Source: Cacajao melanocephalus
Taxonomy: Eukaryota; Chordata; Mammalia; Primates; Pitheciidae
DNA length: 64,000 nt
Direction: 5' to 3'
Assembly (NCBI GenBank): GCA_963573385.1
Contig: CAUYLG010071716.1
Coordinates: forward strand, 62,001 to 126,000
Part shown: positions 20,958 to 31,600 of the stretch, piece after piece
Numbering within the stretch: the first letter of the stretch is position 1
Layout of the letters: each line of letters opens with the position of its first letter
Made by a program: the position numbers and the translations under genes
The notes under the pieces: generated by a model
What the model was told of the DNA's origin: nothing
Seen by the model: the letters and a program-made list of their open reading frames with translations, nothing else
The model's database searches: none

Positions 20958-22310
20958 CAATCAACATGTGCATCACAATTCTAATTCCAAATATTATCCC
21001 ACAATTATGAAGTGCATTGGACATTGCGATTTGTACATGAAGGAAATTTTAACTTCACTTTTGGTTAAGACATTTAAAAAAAAATTACACAGAGTGCCTT
21101 CATCTCCTTGTTCCCATTTGGAAGGGGCAAGTTTACTTTATGAGTAATTTTTGTCATCATCATTTCAGATAGGTTTGAAATTGGGAAACAGATTATGAAT
21201 ATTACTAGGCTGCCTTGCTGATCTTTGTTTAGAATTTGGTTCATCATTATTTCCTTAAATATCTGGAAAAAATGTATGAAAAATTAAGATGATCTGCTTT
21301 CTTGATTCAACTCCAGTATGGTGAATTAAATGAGTGTTTGCCTTGTTGCAGATCAATTATTTTGAGGACTCAGAATTTCTTGCTGTGTCTTGAACTGTGC
21401 TGATGGTTTTTAAGTAGGCCATAAAAATTCCTGTGAATGATTTGTTTAATTATTGTCTTGCTCCTCATTTACATTTTTATCTAAAACTCTGAGAACTGAA
21501 ATCTGTATTCAATTCCATTTCCTGTGAGCTACAATTTGCCTTGTTGGGAGAAATATCTGGACTGTGTTTTATATATGGAAAAATATCAACCAGGCAGAGT
21601 TAAATATCTGTAATTTTGTTCTAATGGCTATAGACATAGCTCTTTTGTGCTGATTTTTAAAGGATTTAGGACAATATTTGACGGCTATTCAACAGTTTTC
21701 ACTCTTTTACCTCACTTGAGTAATCATCATGGTCTAAATGTGTTCAGACTTTGCTTTGCTGAATTAGGCCACCTGGGAATAGGGAATTCTATCCTCCTAC
21801 ATGAAAAGATTGGTTTTTACTGACTTTTGGGGGGCCATCCCCTTCATGATGCACAAATAATCAAATGAAAAGTAACACACTTAAACCACCATTAAGCCTT
21901 AGAATTACAGATACTTTCAATAGCATTACCATACTACTGTAGCAATTGTGTTGTGATATAGTGGAAAGAACACTGTAAATTGTAGAATTTTGTTTTACAA
22001 ACACCTCTGTGAGTCTCCACAGAAGTGTTTTTGAAAATCTGGAGTTCTGACTGAAATAAGAACTGTGAAGAAGTAAAATTCTGAAGGTGAAAAGCTGCAG
22101 TCGCAAAAGAAACACAGCAAAACATTCCTTGGATATTTCTACCCAAACTGCCAAGGTTGCGTATGTTGATGAGAGTATTATGAGCGTGCACTAGAGTCAG
22201 GTTTGTATCAGTGAAATAGCTCATTTCTCTAGCACCTCAATGGAGACCAAGTTCTAGCGGGGTGAGATGCCTGATCAAGTTCTTCCATAAGTTACTGGCA
22301 GATTCAAATC
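20958..22310. other. Longest repeat-poor stretch; no gene seen
   Basis: About 1.35 kb of AT-rich sequence with no recognised mobile element and no long open frame. Candidate single-copy DNA. Stretches such as 21330-21620 have low CpG and mixed composition, compatible with a conserved noncoding element, but this is not shown by the sequence itself. Confidence 0.4.
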
Positions 22311-22313
22311 TTT

Positions 22314-22708
22314 GCCAGGCACGGTGGCTCACGCCTGTAATCTCAGCATTTTGCGAGGCTGAGGCATGCGAATCACAAGGTCAGGAGTTCAAGACCAGCC
22401 TGGCCAACATAGTGAAACCCTGTCCCTACTAAAAATACAAAAAATTAGCTGGGTGTAGTGGTGGGCAGAATTCTTCATCTTTAACTTTGAGCAATTTCAT
22501 CTTATCTCTAACACAATTAATCCTCTAACAGAGTGAATAAATTTAATTTGGAGGGTTTTTTTACCCCCCTGCAGGAGCAGGAGACCTCAAGATGCTGAGG
22601 CAGGAGAATCACTTTAACACAGGAGGCTGAGGTTGCAGTGAGCTGAGATTGCGCCACTGTACTCCAGCCCTGGTGACAGAGTGAGATTCCATCTAAAAAA
22701 AAAAAAAA
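22314..22708 (+). mobile_element. Alu, sense, with an internal foreign patch
   Basis: Left monomer gccaggcacggtggctcacg to 'aaattagctgggtgtagtgg' is intact. At about 22469 the Alu stops and 119 bases of non-Alu sequence follow. The Alu resumes at 22594 with gctgaggcaggagaatcac and ends in A14. The expected Alu segment between (about 27 bases, the 'cctgtaatcccagctac' region) is missing, replaced by the patch. Confidence 0.93.
22469..22587 (+). repeat. Non-Alu patch inside the Alu (derived copy)
   Basis: From aattcttcatctttaacttt to gcaggagcaggagacct. It aligns with 23748-23858 across its whole length with small indels and roughly nine in ten matching bases. Being inside an Alu, and the other copy being continuous with old L2 sequence, this is the derived copy. 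Confidence 0.9.
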
Positions 22709-22794
22709 GTAGCAAATTTTGAGTCCAAGTCCAATGTTCCTTCCCTCCCAAACTGCTATAAATGTGACAAATTATCTTATTAGCTTAGCCTAGT

Positions 22795-23045
22795 TCAGCA
22801 TTTCCTCAAGTGTGGGATGTTAATAGGTGTTATATGAAATAATAGTTTCATGGTCAAATAAGTATAGAAAATGATGTTAAATAAAATTAAACACATTTCT
22901 TCATTTCAGGCTTCTCTGAACCTTTAATATGTTAATATATATTGTGACTCTCCAAGAGAGAAATCAAATCTACAGCATTTCCCAAACTTACTTGACCATA
23001 GAAACTTCTTTTTTACAAAATAACTCATAGAAGATACTTTGAAAA
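22795..23045. mobile_element. Possible hAT-type MITE (MER20/MER5-like)
   Basis: Contains 'cagcatttcctcaagtgtgg' near 22797 and 'cagcatttcccaaacttact' near 22974, the type of repeated edge seen in small Charlie-derived MITEs. Family name not secure. Confidence 0.35.
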
Positions 23046-23500
23046 GTTATGGCCGTGCTGGTAGAATGTAACCTCTTTGTATCACTTGATGTGCTGATAG
23101 GAATTATAATTCAATCTAGGTGGTTCAAATGACAAGGCTAAGAAAGGAATTACATAGACATATCTGGGCAGAGTAAGGAAAAACCAATAAAAGATGGTGA
23201 AGCACCCCAGGGTGAGCAATGAGAGGAGCATTACTACCTCACTGAAGAGCCAAGCCAGAGTGCAAGCTCCAGAGTGGGCCTGGGGCTGTTGGTGGGACCT
23301 AGCATCTCAGAGGGATGTGGCTTCTGTCAGAGACACAGTGATGAGGGAGCGAAGGAATAGGGAAGACATGAGATAGAAATGTCCCACGTTTTTTCTCCTT
23401 TTCCTCTCTGATGTTGTTGTTGCCCCTGCTGGTCAAATGTGACTGGAAGCCAGCCAGCCATGAAGTCACAGTCATGCAGTTTCTAGGTTCAGCCTCTCAA
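23046..23500. other. Unassigned sequence
   Basis: No repeat or gene recognised; GC content rises near 23200-23350 without CpG clustering. The frame 23194-23376 has no known motif. Confidence 0.35.
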
Positions 23501-23504
23501 ACCC

Positions 23505-23700
23505 AGAGGTGTGTGAACCACTTACCTAGGTGCTTTGCATATATTAATTGTTTCCGTAAATTTCACAGCAATCCTATAATGTAGGAATCATGCCCATTTA
23601 TTTACAAATGAGGAAACAGATACACGCTCACATAGCCAATAAGAGATGGTTTCAGCTCCAGGTTTATTTATCTGTCTTCCATTTTACCATATTGCGGAGC
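23505..23700 (-). repeat. MIR SINE, antisense
   Basis: 'ctaggtgctttgcatatatt', 'cacagcaatcctataatgta', 'acaaatgaggaaacagatac', 'cacatagccaataagagatg' are the inverted MIR. Confidence 0.7.
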
Positions 23701-23747
23701 CAGAAAATATGAGACTTTCAACAAAAGCTTAAAGAATTTGCAGACGA

Positions 23748-23858
23748 AATTCTTCAACTTTAAGCAATTTCATCTTATCACTAACATGATTAATCCTCTA
23801 ACGGAGTGAATAAGTTTAATTTGGAAGGGTTTTTACCCCCTGCAGTAGCAGGAGACCT
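23748..23858 (+). repeat. Source copy of the Alu patch
   Basis: aattcttcaactttaagcaa through 'gcagtagcaggagacct'. Continues without a break into the L2 3' end at 23860-23950, so this is the ancestral location. Confidence 0.85.
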
Positions 23859-23859
23859 T

Positions 23860-23950
23860 ATTTTATTCATCTCTGTAACCTTAGACCATAGCATAGTGAT
23901 CAACACGAGTTAATACTTGTCAAATGAATGAATAAATGTGAGAATGAATG
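23860..23950 (+). repeat. L2 LINE 3' end, sense
   Basis: 'attttattcatctctgtaac', 'catagcatagtgatcaacac' and 'aaatgaatgaataaatgtga' match the L2 3' terminus. Confidence 0.6.
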
Positions 23951-24234
23951 CATGAGTAAGTGAACTGTAAATCAGCATTCCAAGGAGGTTTTCTCAGAGC
24001 TCTGTTGGGACAGAATTGGCCTATCAATCTATTTTTAAATGTTCTGGCTTGTTTGAAATGGGAACTTTTCCATATTGAGCATCTGCTCATAATTTTTTTC
24101 TTGGATGGCTGTGATACCTCTCTTCTTACAACCCCCAAATATACGCATTAAAAACACACATGTCACATCCATACGTTGTCCTTCTGCCTCCATCTCTGCC
24201 ATACCAACCCTTTCTGTCTAGAGGGTTTTAACCC

Positions 24235-24885
24235 ATAAGATTAAACTCTGTAAGGTACTGAGATCATCAAATTATAGATCCGATCTAGTCTACTTCCCTC
24301 AAAATTCTATAGTAGCTCCCTATTGCTCATTAGCTTAATCCGTATCTATTGAATCTAATTGAAAAATATATTTTCCATTCTAAAATTTTCGTTTTTCTCT
24401 AGTCTAACTCCATAGAACCTTCCTCCATTGGTTGTTCCACAGGGAACTCTCATAAAAAATCAGTCTGGAATTCTCTCTCAAAGTTGCTATGCTTACTCTT
24501 CCCTCCACACTTTTAGCCAGGCATGGTCCCCACCCCTACAATGCCCTGTCTCCTTCCTGTATTCATTCATTTATTCCTTGACTCACTTACTCACTGAGTT
24601 CTTCCTATATGCCAAGAACTATGATGCTGAAGCAGATACCAAGAAAAATGTAGCTTGGTCTCTGAGAAAGGCACAGTCTTTCGTGGGAATCTGACACATT
24701 AATCAAGAAAATATAGTTCAGTGTGCTGAGTATTCCAATATGGGCATGTGGCCAGGGGAAACAGCCAGGGACTGGCAGCCCTTGGAGTTCAGGAATAGTG
24801 TCTATTCCAAGCACTCAGAGCACAGTTCCCTCTATGTTCTGAGCTCAGTAAATAGTGGGAACTCAATAAATATGAGTAAATGAAC
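24235..24885 (+). repeat. L2 remnant with a second ancient LINE 3' end, composite
   Basis: 24235-24560 has degraded L2 text ('attctatagtagctccctat'). 24555-24770 reads as an antisense L2/L3 3' end ('attcatttattccttgactc', 'aagaactatgatgctgaagc'). 24780-24885 is a sense L2 3' end ('ctcagtaaatagtgggaact', 'caataaatatgagtaaatga'). Boundaries are approximate. Confidence 0.4.
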
Positions 24886-25254
24886 GAATGAGGCAGTATT
24901 TTAACAAGATGCTAAAGAATGTCTGTCTATATCTTTTAATACCAGCTCAAATTTTTCTTTCTACCCACTATAAAGTAACATGATCTTACAGTTCTTCAAG
25001 GCTTCTCTCAAACACGTTGTTTTGAATCGTTCTCTATTTTATGCACCCAATGATGGCGAGAGTATCTAGTAAACCCAAATTATGACTTGCAATTCTTTCT
25101 TTCATATACCATCTAGTACTGTGCTATGTACAGCAAATGATCTAGCTGAGTTGATTCAGTTGAACTGAATCTAATAAAATTGGGATATATATACAGATAT
25201 GTCCATTTGAAAGTGGTAAGCTTGAATTGTGTTTTAGGGTTGCTTATATGGATC

Positions 25255-25430
25255 CATTATTCCTAAGGCAGTGCTTATCAAACTTTAATGGGACAAATGA
25301 TCTAGAGATCTTGTTGCAATACAAATTCTGACTTTGGGGATAGTACTTCAGATTTCCTACTAATAAGATGCTCCTAAATGGTGATGATACTGCTGACCTG
25401 TGGACCACAGTTGAGGAGTAAGGTACTAGA
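25255..25430 (+). mobile_element. MER5A-type MITE, sense
   Basis: 'gcagtgcttatcaaacttta' at the left, 'gatagtacttcagatttcct', and 'gctgacctgtggaccacagt' at the right follow MER5A/B. Terminal motif cagtg partly visible. Confidence 0.6.
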
Positions 25431-25504
25431 GGAAAAGGGGACAGAAAAATGACATTCACTGAACTCACATTATGTATCAAGCATTGTATAGGGCTCTTGA
25501 AAAC

Positions 25505-25690
25505 ATCAGATCAATGTTTCTCATCTTAGATTCATAGACTGGTTACATTCAGGTTATCTGAGAAAGTTTTAAAATATACAAATCCTTGGAACTCACTCTA
25601 GAGATTCTGATTCAGAGGGCCTAGGGTAGAGACAGAGAAATCAATATTTTAAAAAATATTCACAGTGAATGTGAAACCCTGGGTAGTCAG
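25505..25690 (+). mobile_element. Second MER5-like MITE, sense
   Basis: 'ttctcatcttagattcatag', 'aaaatatacaaatccttgga', 'agagattctgattcagaggg' are MER5/Charlie-type text. It may interrupt an antisense MIR whose halves would be 25450-25500 and 26295-26390. Confidence 0.5.
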
Positions 25691-25699
25691 AATTCTATG

Positions 25700-26285
25700 A
25701 GTGATTCTTACCCTTGTATAATTTGCTCCCCTGTGAGCATGGGTAGAAACCGTGAACAAGATAACCTATCAGTCTTGTGATTATGTCACATTATGTGTCA
25801 AAAGGGAGATTATCTGGGTGGGTCTCTTCTAATCAAACAAGCCTTTTAAACACAGAAGTTTCTCTGGCTTGTGGCAGAAGAAAAAGTTGGAGAGATTTCA
25901 AGTGTGAGAAGGAGTTGATGCACCTGCTGTTGACTTGAAGGTGGAGAGGGTCATGTGAGAAGGAACGCAGGTGGCATTAGGGGCTGACAGTATTCCCTGG
26001 CTGACAACCAGCAAGGAAACAGGACCTCTCTCCTACAACTGCATGGAACTGAATAGAGCCAACCATCTGAATAGGTTTGGAAGCTGATTCTTCCCCAGGG
26101 CCTCTAGATAAGAGCCCAACACAGCCAAAATCTTGACTTCTGCCTTGTGAGACACTAAGCAGAGAATCCAGTCAAGTCTGCTCAGACTTCTAACTTGCAG
26201 AACTGTGGGAGAATAAATAAGTGTTGTTTTAAGCTGATGAATTTGTGATAATTTCTTATGTAGCAATTGAAAACTAATACATACA
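25700..26285 (+). mobile_element. MLT1-like LTR (ERVL-MaLR), sense
   Basis: 'caaaagggagattatctggg', 'ccagcaaggaaacaggacct', 'catggaactgaatagagcca', 'tcttgacttctgccttgtga' and the 3' end 'gaataaataagtgttgtttt' with 'gcaattgaaaactaatac' give the order of an MLT1-class LTR. Subfamily not resolved. Confidence 0.6.
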
Positions 26286-26294
26286 TGTCTAAGT

Positions 26295-26390
26295 TTGTCA
26301 ATAAGTAGACGAGGCTCAGAGGGGTTGCGTTATTTTCCCACAGTCTCACACCTAATGACAGAACAATCATTTGAACTTAGATTTTTTTTT
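26295..26390 (-). repeat. MIR SINE fragment, antisense
   Basis: 'gtagacgaggctcagagggg', 'ttttcccacagtctcacacc' and 'gacagaacaatcatttgaac' are the inverted MIR core, which the neighbouring LTR and MER5-like element probably interrupted. Confidence 0.55.
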
Positions 26391-26399
26391 CTCCAAAGT

Positions 26400-27005
26400 T
26401 TCCTAATTCTAAAAAAGGAAAATGGTCAATTATTTAGGAAGTAGGGAGACTGGAAGACACTGAAGAAGAAATAATCTCATCAGTATGTGTTGAGAAAATG
26501 AGTCCTATTTCTTTGATGTGGCCACGGAAATTGCAAATTCCAATATGTTCTCTATGTAAGACAGTTTAATGGTTTGAACAAATAAGGGAGGGTTGAGATA
26601 TTCTTTCTGACTTAATGTGTCTTGATTCATAAGTTGGAGGTGACTGCACAGTTGGATTCTCTTGATACTGGGTCCGAAGGTTGATAATACATTCAGTGTA
26701 CCAGGAGACCAAGGACAAATGGCTGGGCTTCCTTCTTAACTAGGGTCTTGCATCCTCCTGGCTATTAAAGAGAGCATTTAGGTAAGACTTTGAAAGTGTT
26801 TCACTAGCCTCCAAGAACAGAACTTAATGCATCATGATGTCAGCTGGAATATAAAACATGGAAATTCAATGAAGCTATTGGATCAGGAGTAATCAGTCCT
26901 GTAGAATATACAAAGTGTGATATGTGCTTGTTTCAACCTGGTCTTTACATTCAGTTTTTTCTCTGTTCATTCAGATACTGAATAGGGAATCTTAGACAAC
27001 AGAAA
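26400..27005. other. Unassigned sequence
   Basis: No repeat family or gene recognised. Confidence 0.35.
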
Positions 27006-27009
27006 GATC

Positions 27010-27110
27010 CATCGATTCATTGATTCATTCATTCATTCATTCAACTATTCTGCCTACATATAGATTAAGCTCCTGCTGGTGTGCTAGTGGAATATGGAGG
27101 CAACTGGGCT
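27010..27110 (-). repeat. (ATTC)n and antisense old LINE 3' end
   Basis: 'gattcattgattcattcatt' with a (ATTC) run to about 27043, then 'agattaagctcctgctggtg'. A similar (ATTC) run occurs at 27350-27375. Confidence 0.55.
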
Positions 27111-27439
27111 TCATCAGACCACAGTTTTAACACAAAACAAAATGCATCATTTTAAGAAAGAGTAAAAATAAAAATCTATCCCTAATTCTGATGTCATCTT
27201 TTCAAAAGAGTTTTGAACTATATTAATCTGTTTGCTCAAGAAAGTTCCAAAAATATGTAATAGAAATTCTACAGAAAGTCATCCAAGAATAATTTATTTA
27301 GCTCTTTCAAGTAAGGGCTGCATTAACTTCACTCACTGATGTTCATTCATGTCATTCATTCATTCATTTATTTGTTCAGGGAATATGCACTGGACACATT
27401 CTATGTGTTACCACAGAAGACAAAGGTGTCAAATCAAAG

Positions 27440-28140
27440 TTTTTGGCCTGAAAAATCTAGCACAGATGACCAAACTACATTAAGAATCATAACACATTTA
27501 GTGTGCAAAGTACTCTAGTACTAGGAAAACCATCCCTAGCCATGAACTCTTGTTTGCAGAAGTACAACCCAAAAACCAGAGGACCTGTGCAAGTAGCTTT
27601 GACTGCTGGGCTGAATTTTTTCTTATTTAATCTGCTTGTAAAACCCTCACTTTCCATTTCTACAGCTACTCCGTCAGGAATTTTGATGAACTAGGGGACA
27701 GGAAGCCTATCTGTATGTAAAAAGGCTGAGGTATTGCATAGTGCCTTTTGGATTTTTCCTCTGACAAGTGGTTGGCATCTGCTAACAACGTTTCTTTTCT
27801 TGAGCTTTGTAACATTGCCAGACTGAAAACTGAGCTTTGAAAAAGGAGACGGAGCTGTTAACAAATGCCTTTGTTATCTGTGGAATTGATTATTGCACAG
27901 TGGTTCACAGATAAAAAAAAAAAAAAAACTTGATGTGTATCTTGTCTCAATATTTACCTGCTCCTCCCAGGAAATATTGTACTAAGAGAAATTCCCTGCA
28001 GTACAACAAATGTCAACCTGCCTAAGATAACTAGTGCAATTCACCAATCGGCTGTCTTTTTCCCATCTGTGGAAACAGTATGATAAGACCCCAGAAAGAA
28101 TTTCCTATTAAGTGCTTGGAGATCTTTTGAATTTGGTGGC
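27440..28140. other. Unassigned sequence with an A16 run
   Basis: No repeat family recognised. Poly-A run at about 27914-27929. The 27720-28100 segment is repeat-free and of mixed composition. Confidence 0.35.
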
Positions 28141-28189
28141 TGCTTGAAGTGTTTAGTATTCCTTTTTCCCTACTTCTGTCATTTGAGAA

Positions 28190-28520
28190 ATACTTATTTA
28201 ATCCTTCTGTGTGCCAATCCCTTTTCTGGCCTCTTAGATTATACTAATGAATGAAACAAACCCAAGACAAGATGTGCTTCATGAAGATTATGTCTGGTGA
28301 AGGAGAGGAAGATTCTACAGGCAATTCCAGTACAGGATGATAAGCCAAGATTGCGAAGCACATGTGCTAAGAGAGGTAGAGTAGTAGGAAATCAAAGACA
28401 GCTATTTTGAGAAAGTGATTTTTAAACTGAAACTGGAAGGATAGGTGGGAGTTAGGAGTTACTTAGGCAACTGGCGGGAGGAGGCAATAAAGAATAAGGA
28501 GGCATCATTTTCTAAGCAGA
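28190..28520 (+). repeat. Degenerate ancient repeat (same family as 1550-1690)
   Basis: 'cttctgtgtgccaatccctt', 'gttaggagttacttaggcaa', 'aagcagagagaacaccctat' occur in the order seen in the 30610 and 48080 copies. Confidence 0.35.
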
Positions 28521-28559
28521 GAGAACACCCTATAAAAAAGATTCACAAGTGAAAGGAGG

Positions 28560-28745
28560 TATGACAAATGACCTTGGGTGAGTGGCATAACTTCTTTAAG
28601 CCTTGATTTTCTCATCTCTAAAATAGGAATGGTGATAAAACCTACACGGTAGTTCTTCAAGAATTAATTTGAAAATCCATGTAAAACATTTAGTTCAGTG
28701 TTTATTAGTAAGTACTCATGAAATGTTAGGAAGTATTTATTCATT
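28560..28745 (+). repeat. MIR SINE, sense
   Basis: 'ccttgggtgagtggcataac', 'gccttgattttctcatctct', 'aaaataggaatggtgataaa' and 'cattaattt/tttagttcagtgtttat' text matches a sense MIR. Confidence 0.7.
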
Positions 28746-28899
28746 TATGGAAGATCGAAGAAAAATTCAAGATTAATATGGTTGAGCTTCCTGGTGTTTT
28801 CTCCCAATTTCATACACCAGGCTTCCTTTGCAGCTAAAATGTAGCCTATGTTGTACACAAGAAGGTCTCCAATGTCCAGATCTAGCAAATATTTGTTGT

Positions 28900-29035
28900 T
28901 TATAGGTTCATGTCTGACTTCAAATTATCAGCTCTTTGTAGACAATGCCGTGTATTATTTATGTTTGTGTGCACTCACATAATATAGTGCCTGGCACCAA
29001 ATAGTTTCTCAAGAAATATTTCACGAATGAATGAA
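28900..29035 (+). repeat. L2 LINE 3' end, sense
   Basis: 'tcagctctttgtagacaatg', 'aatatagtgcctggcaccaa' and 'acgaatgaatgaataaaca' are the L2 terminus. Confidence 0.65.
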
Positions 29036-29071
29036 TAAACAGAAGAACATGGGAAAAGATAGACTAGTATA

Positions 29072-29125
29072 CAGTAGAGTGGAGTGGGATAGAATGGAAT
29101 CCAATAGAATCCTATCGAATCTTAC
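29072..29125 (+). repeat. Degenerate (GGAAT)n-like tract
   Basis: Reads tagagtggagtgggatagaa followed by 'tggaatccaatagaatccta'. A second pentamer tract, at 15528-15580, shares the same gaat/gggat units. Confidence 0.65.
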
Positions 29126-29499
29126 TAATGAGCTAAATGCTGCAGAAAATTCAAAGAAGAGTAGCTCTTTAATTCTGTCACTAAGATACTGTGCAAGGGC
29201 GGATAAAAGATTCTGTTGCCCCAGGCTGCCAAAAGCTTGTAACAGCAGGACAGTAAAAAGCACACTCATCCTAGGGATCTTCCCTTTTGCCTCAGGGAAT
29301 ATATTTTGAGAGCACTGAATTTCTTCTCTATACCTCCCTCATGGCAAAATGTATAGCTAAGCCATGCTACATAATAAAACACGTAAGAGTCCCCCAAAAT
29401 ATAAATCCTCATTATATGGTGATTTCAAGAATTTGTATGTATATTTTTTTAAATATGGATATTAAAAAAGTATTTTAAATATGTTCAAGCATAGCAATA

Positions 29500-29690
29500 A
29501 CCTTGGTGCCTTTGCACTGTGTTCTAAACTTTGCAGTCTATCATACGCAATCCACTATCATTAATCCTGTTCCATAGGGGAGATTAAGGCTCAGCAAAGC
29601 CACTGAAGTTGTCCAGGGTAGCACAGGTGGTAAGAGGTACAGTTGGTACCTCAGACCCTGACTAGGTCCTGCGTATGCTATGGCAAGAGG
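29500..29690 (-). repeat. MIR SINE, antisense
   Basis: 'cactatcattaatcctgttc', 'gattaaggctcagcaaagcc', 'agcacaggtggtaagaggta' match an inverted MIR. Confidence 0.65.
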
Positions 29691-29804
29691 GAATAGATGC
29701 TTTTTAAAGGTAAAATATGAAGCCCTTACTACCTTTGTGTTTGCTAGACATATTCATTTTATATATGATATTATTATATTTCTTTTCTCATAGATCTAAT
29801 GGTA

Positions 29805-30010
29805 CTTTCCTGCTGATCCATTTATCCTGATCTCACCCTTGTTTGCCGGTTCTTCTTAAGTTTTAATTCCGTCAAAGAGCCTTCCTTGAGTATGCCAAGC
29901 CAGACTGACCCCAGCCTCCTCTGAACTCTGTTAAGCCATCCTATTTACATCCCTAGATTAGTGCTCTGCAAGCACTATGTTATATGCTAGTTTCTTTTTA
30001 TTTACATGCT
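29805..30010 (+). repeat. L2 LINE fragment, sense
   Basis: 'agagccttccttgagtatgc', 'tgttaagccatcctatttac', 'gattagtgctctgcaagcac' are degraded L2 text. Confidence 0.4.
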
Positions 30011-30064
30011 AGATCCTCCACTCAATAATAAACCACCAAATATTAGACCTGAAAAACTCTTTAG

Positions 30065-30245
30065 TTCAAATCTTAGCAGCATCACTCCTGAGAACCGTGT
30101 GTCCATGTGCATGTTAAGTTCTGTGTGCTTCTGTTTCTTCATTTAAAATATGGGAACAGTACTACCTTCTCATAGAGTTGTTGTAAGGAAAAAATGAGTT
30201 AATACATGCAAAGCATCTAGCAGTTTTCAGTAGTTGTTAGCTATT
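30065..30245 (+). repeat. MIR SINE, sense
   Basis: 'tctgtttcttcatttaaaat', 'atgggaacagtactaccttc', 'tcatagagttgttgtaagga', 'aatgagttaatacatgcaaa' give the sense MIR. Confidence 0.75.
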
Positions 30246-30429
30246 TTCTTAGGTCAATGGTTAAAGATGGAGAATACATTCCTTAAAGCTGAATCTAAGG
30301 AAAGAAGGTATTGGAGTTCTGTCTATTTTATGCGCTTCTTTTATAAGAACCCCTCACCCCACAGGAATACCTAGAGCTTCAAAGAACATAGTTTAAAAAC
30401 CACTAAATCATTCAACATTTCTTATGGAT

Positions 30430-30530
30430 TTAAAAAAACAAAGGCTTAGAGAGGTGATGTGACTTCTGTAAACTCACATAGCCAATAATTGGCAGGAAAG
30501 TCTGATCTTGGGCCAGTGCTTTTTACACTT
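30430..30530 (-). repeat. MIR SINE fragment, antisense
   Basis: 'caaaggcttagagaggtgat', 'aactcacatagccaataatt' are the inverted MIR core. Confidence 0.6.
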
Positions 30531-30609
30531 ACACATGCAAGACTGTATCTTATCCTTTATGTAATCCACTTCCTTCCACTCCCACCTTCCCTAAGCAAAG
30601 AACCCTGTG

Positions 30610-30895
30610 TGGGTTCATTCATTCACTAAGGATAGAAATATGATTAAGACCAGACCCTGCATTTGTGGAGCTCACTTTCTGGGAGGAAGATAGAAACCTA
30701 ACAGATAATTATGAAGAAGAGAACTGATGCAATGATAGAGGTATGCACAGGGGCACGAATTAGGGATAATTAGTCCAGCCTTCAGCAGAAGGAGAAAGGA
30801 TGAGTAGGAGGTAACGAGGCAAACTGAGCAGTTGGGGGCATTCCTGACAGAGGGCACATCTTGGGCAAACACACAGGGTCAGCAAATAGCATGAT
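30610..30895 (+). repeat. Degenerate ancient repeat (same family as 1550-1690)
   Basis: Begins 'gggttcattcattcactaag', then 'gtggagctcactttctggga', 'gataattatgaagaagagaa', and 'gggcattcctgacagagggc' with 'catcttgggcaaacacacag'. The parts correspond to those at 48080-48600. Confidence 0.4.
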
Positions 30896-31409
30896 GTTTT
30901 CCTGAAACAGAACAGTTTCCTTTTTCCTAGTAGATCATAATGTGCAAGACAGGAAGTATAGAGAAGGGATTGATGAGAAAGTCAGGCATCACATGCTAGG
31001 GAGTCAGATGGAGGGAGGCGGAGCGTAATGCCATGTCAGAACATCTGAGGATTGGTTTTGGTTTCCAGAACTACATATTTTCATTTAAAGTTGAATGGGT
31101 TTATGTTTGAGGGAAAAATGGAAAAACAACCCATGTTTCTGAAGGAGCATTAAAACGGAGCATCACCAAATGTATGTTTGTATCTTCTGAAGTGATGGAA
31201 GAGGGAAAATTTTCCCCAACATTAGACCAGAGCAGAAGTGCTGAGAGTCAACAAAATAAAGACATTGACCAATAACTCTGTGTGTTGCTGTGGTACAGAT
31301 CTGCTTTGACAAATGGAGATTCAGCCATGAGGAGAGTTACCAAATACTGTTCAAAGCTACCTTAGTTTGCAGCACTTGTGCTCTATTTCTACCTAAGAAC
31401 ATATTTCTC

Positions 31410-31600
31410 AAATCGGATAAGGTGGGCGGGGGAAGGAGAGCATCAGGATACATAGCTAAAGCATGTGGGGCTTAATACGTAGGTGATGGGTTGATAGGTA
31501 AAGCAAACCACCATGGCACAAGTTTACCTATGTAACAAACCACACATCCTACACATGTATCCTGGAACTTAAAATTAAATTTTAAAAAAATCAGATAAGG
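31410..31600 (+). mobile_element. L1 3'-end insertion with 13-bp target-site duplication, sense
   Basis: About 165 bases (31423-31587): 'gtgggcgggggaaggagagc', 'gcaaaccaccatggcacaag', 'taacaaaccacacatcctac', ending in an A-rich tail. Flanks aaatcggataagg (31410-31422) and aaatcagataagg (31588-31600) match 12 of 13. It is an L1P-type element severely truncated at the 5' end. Confidence 0.85.

Noticed and set aside
23750..23860. Treating the two 110-120-bp copies as two members of a SINE family
   Set aside because: The first is embedded in an Alu without a tail or target duplication and removes Alu bases, which suits template switching better. A genome search could still change this.
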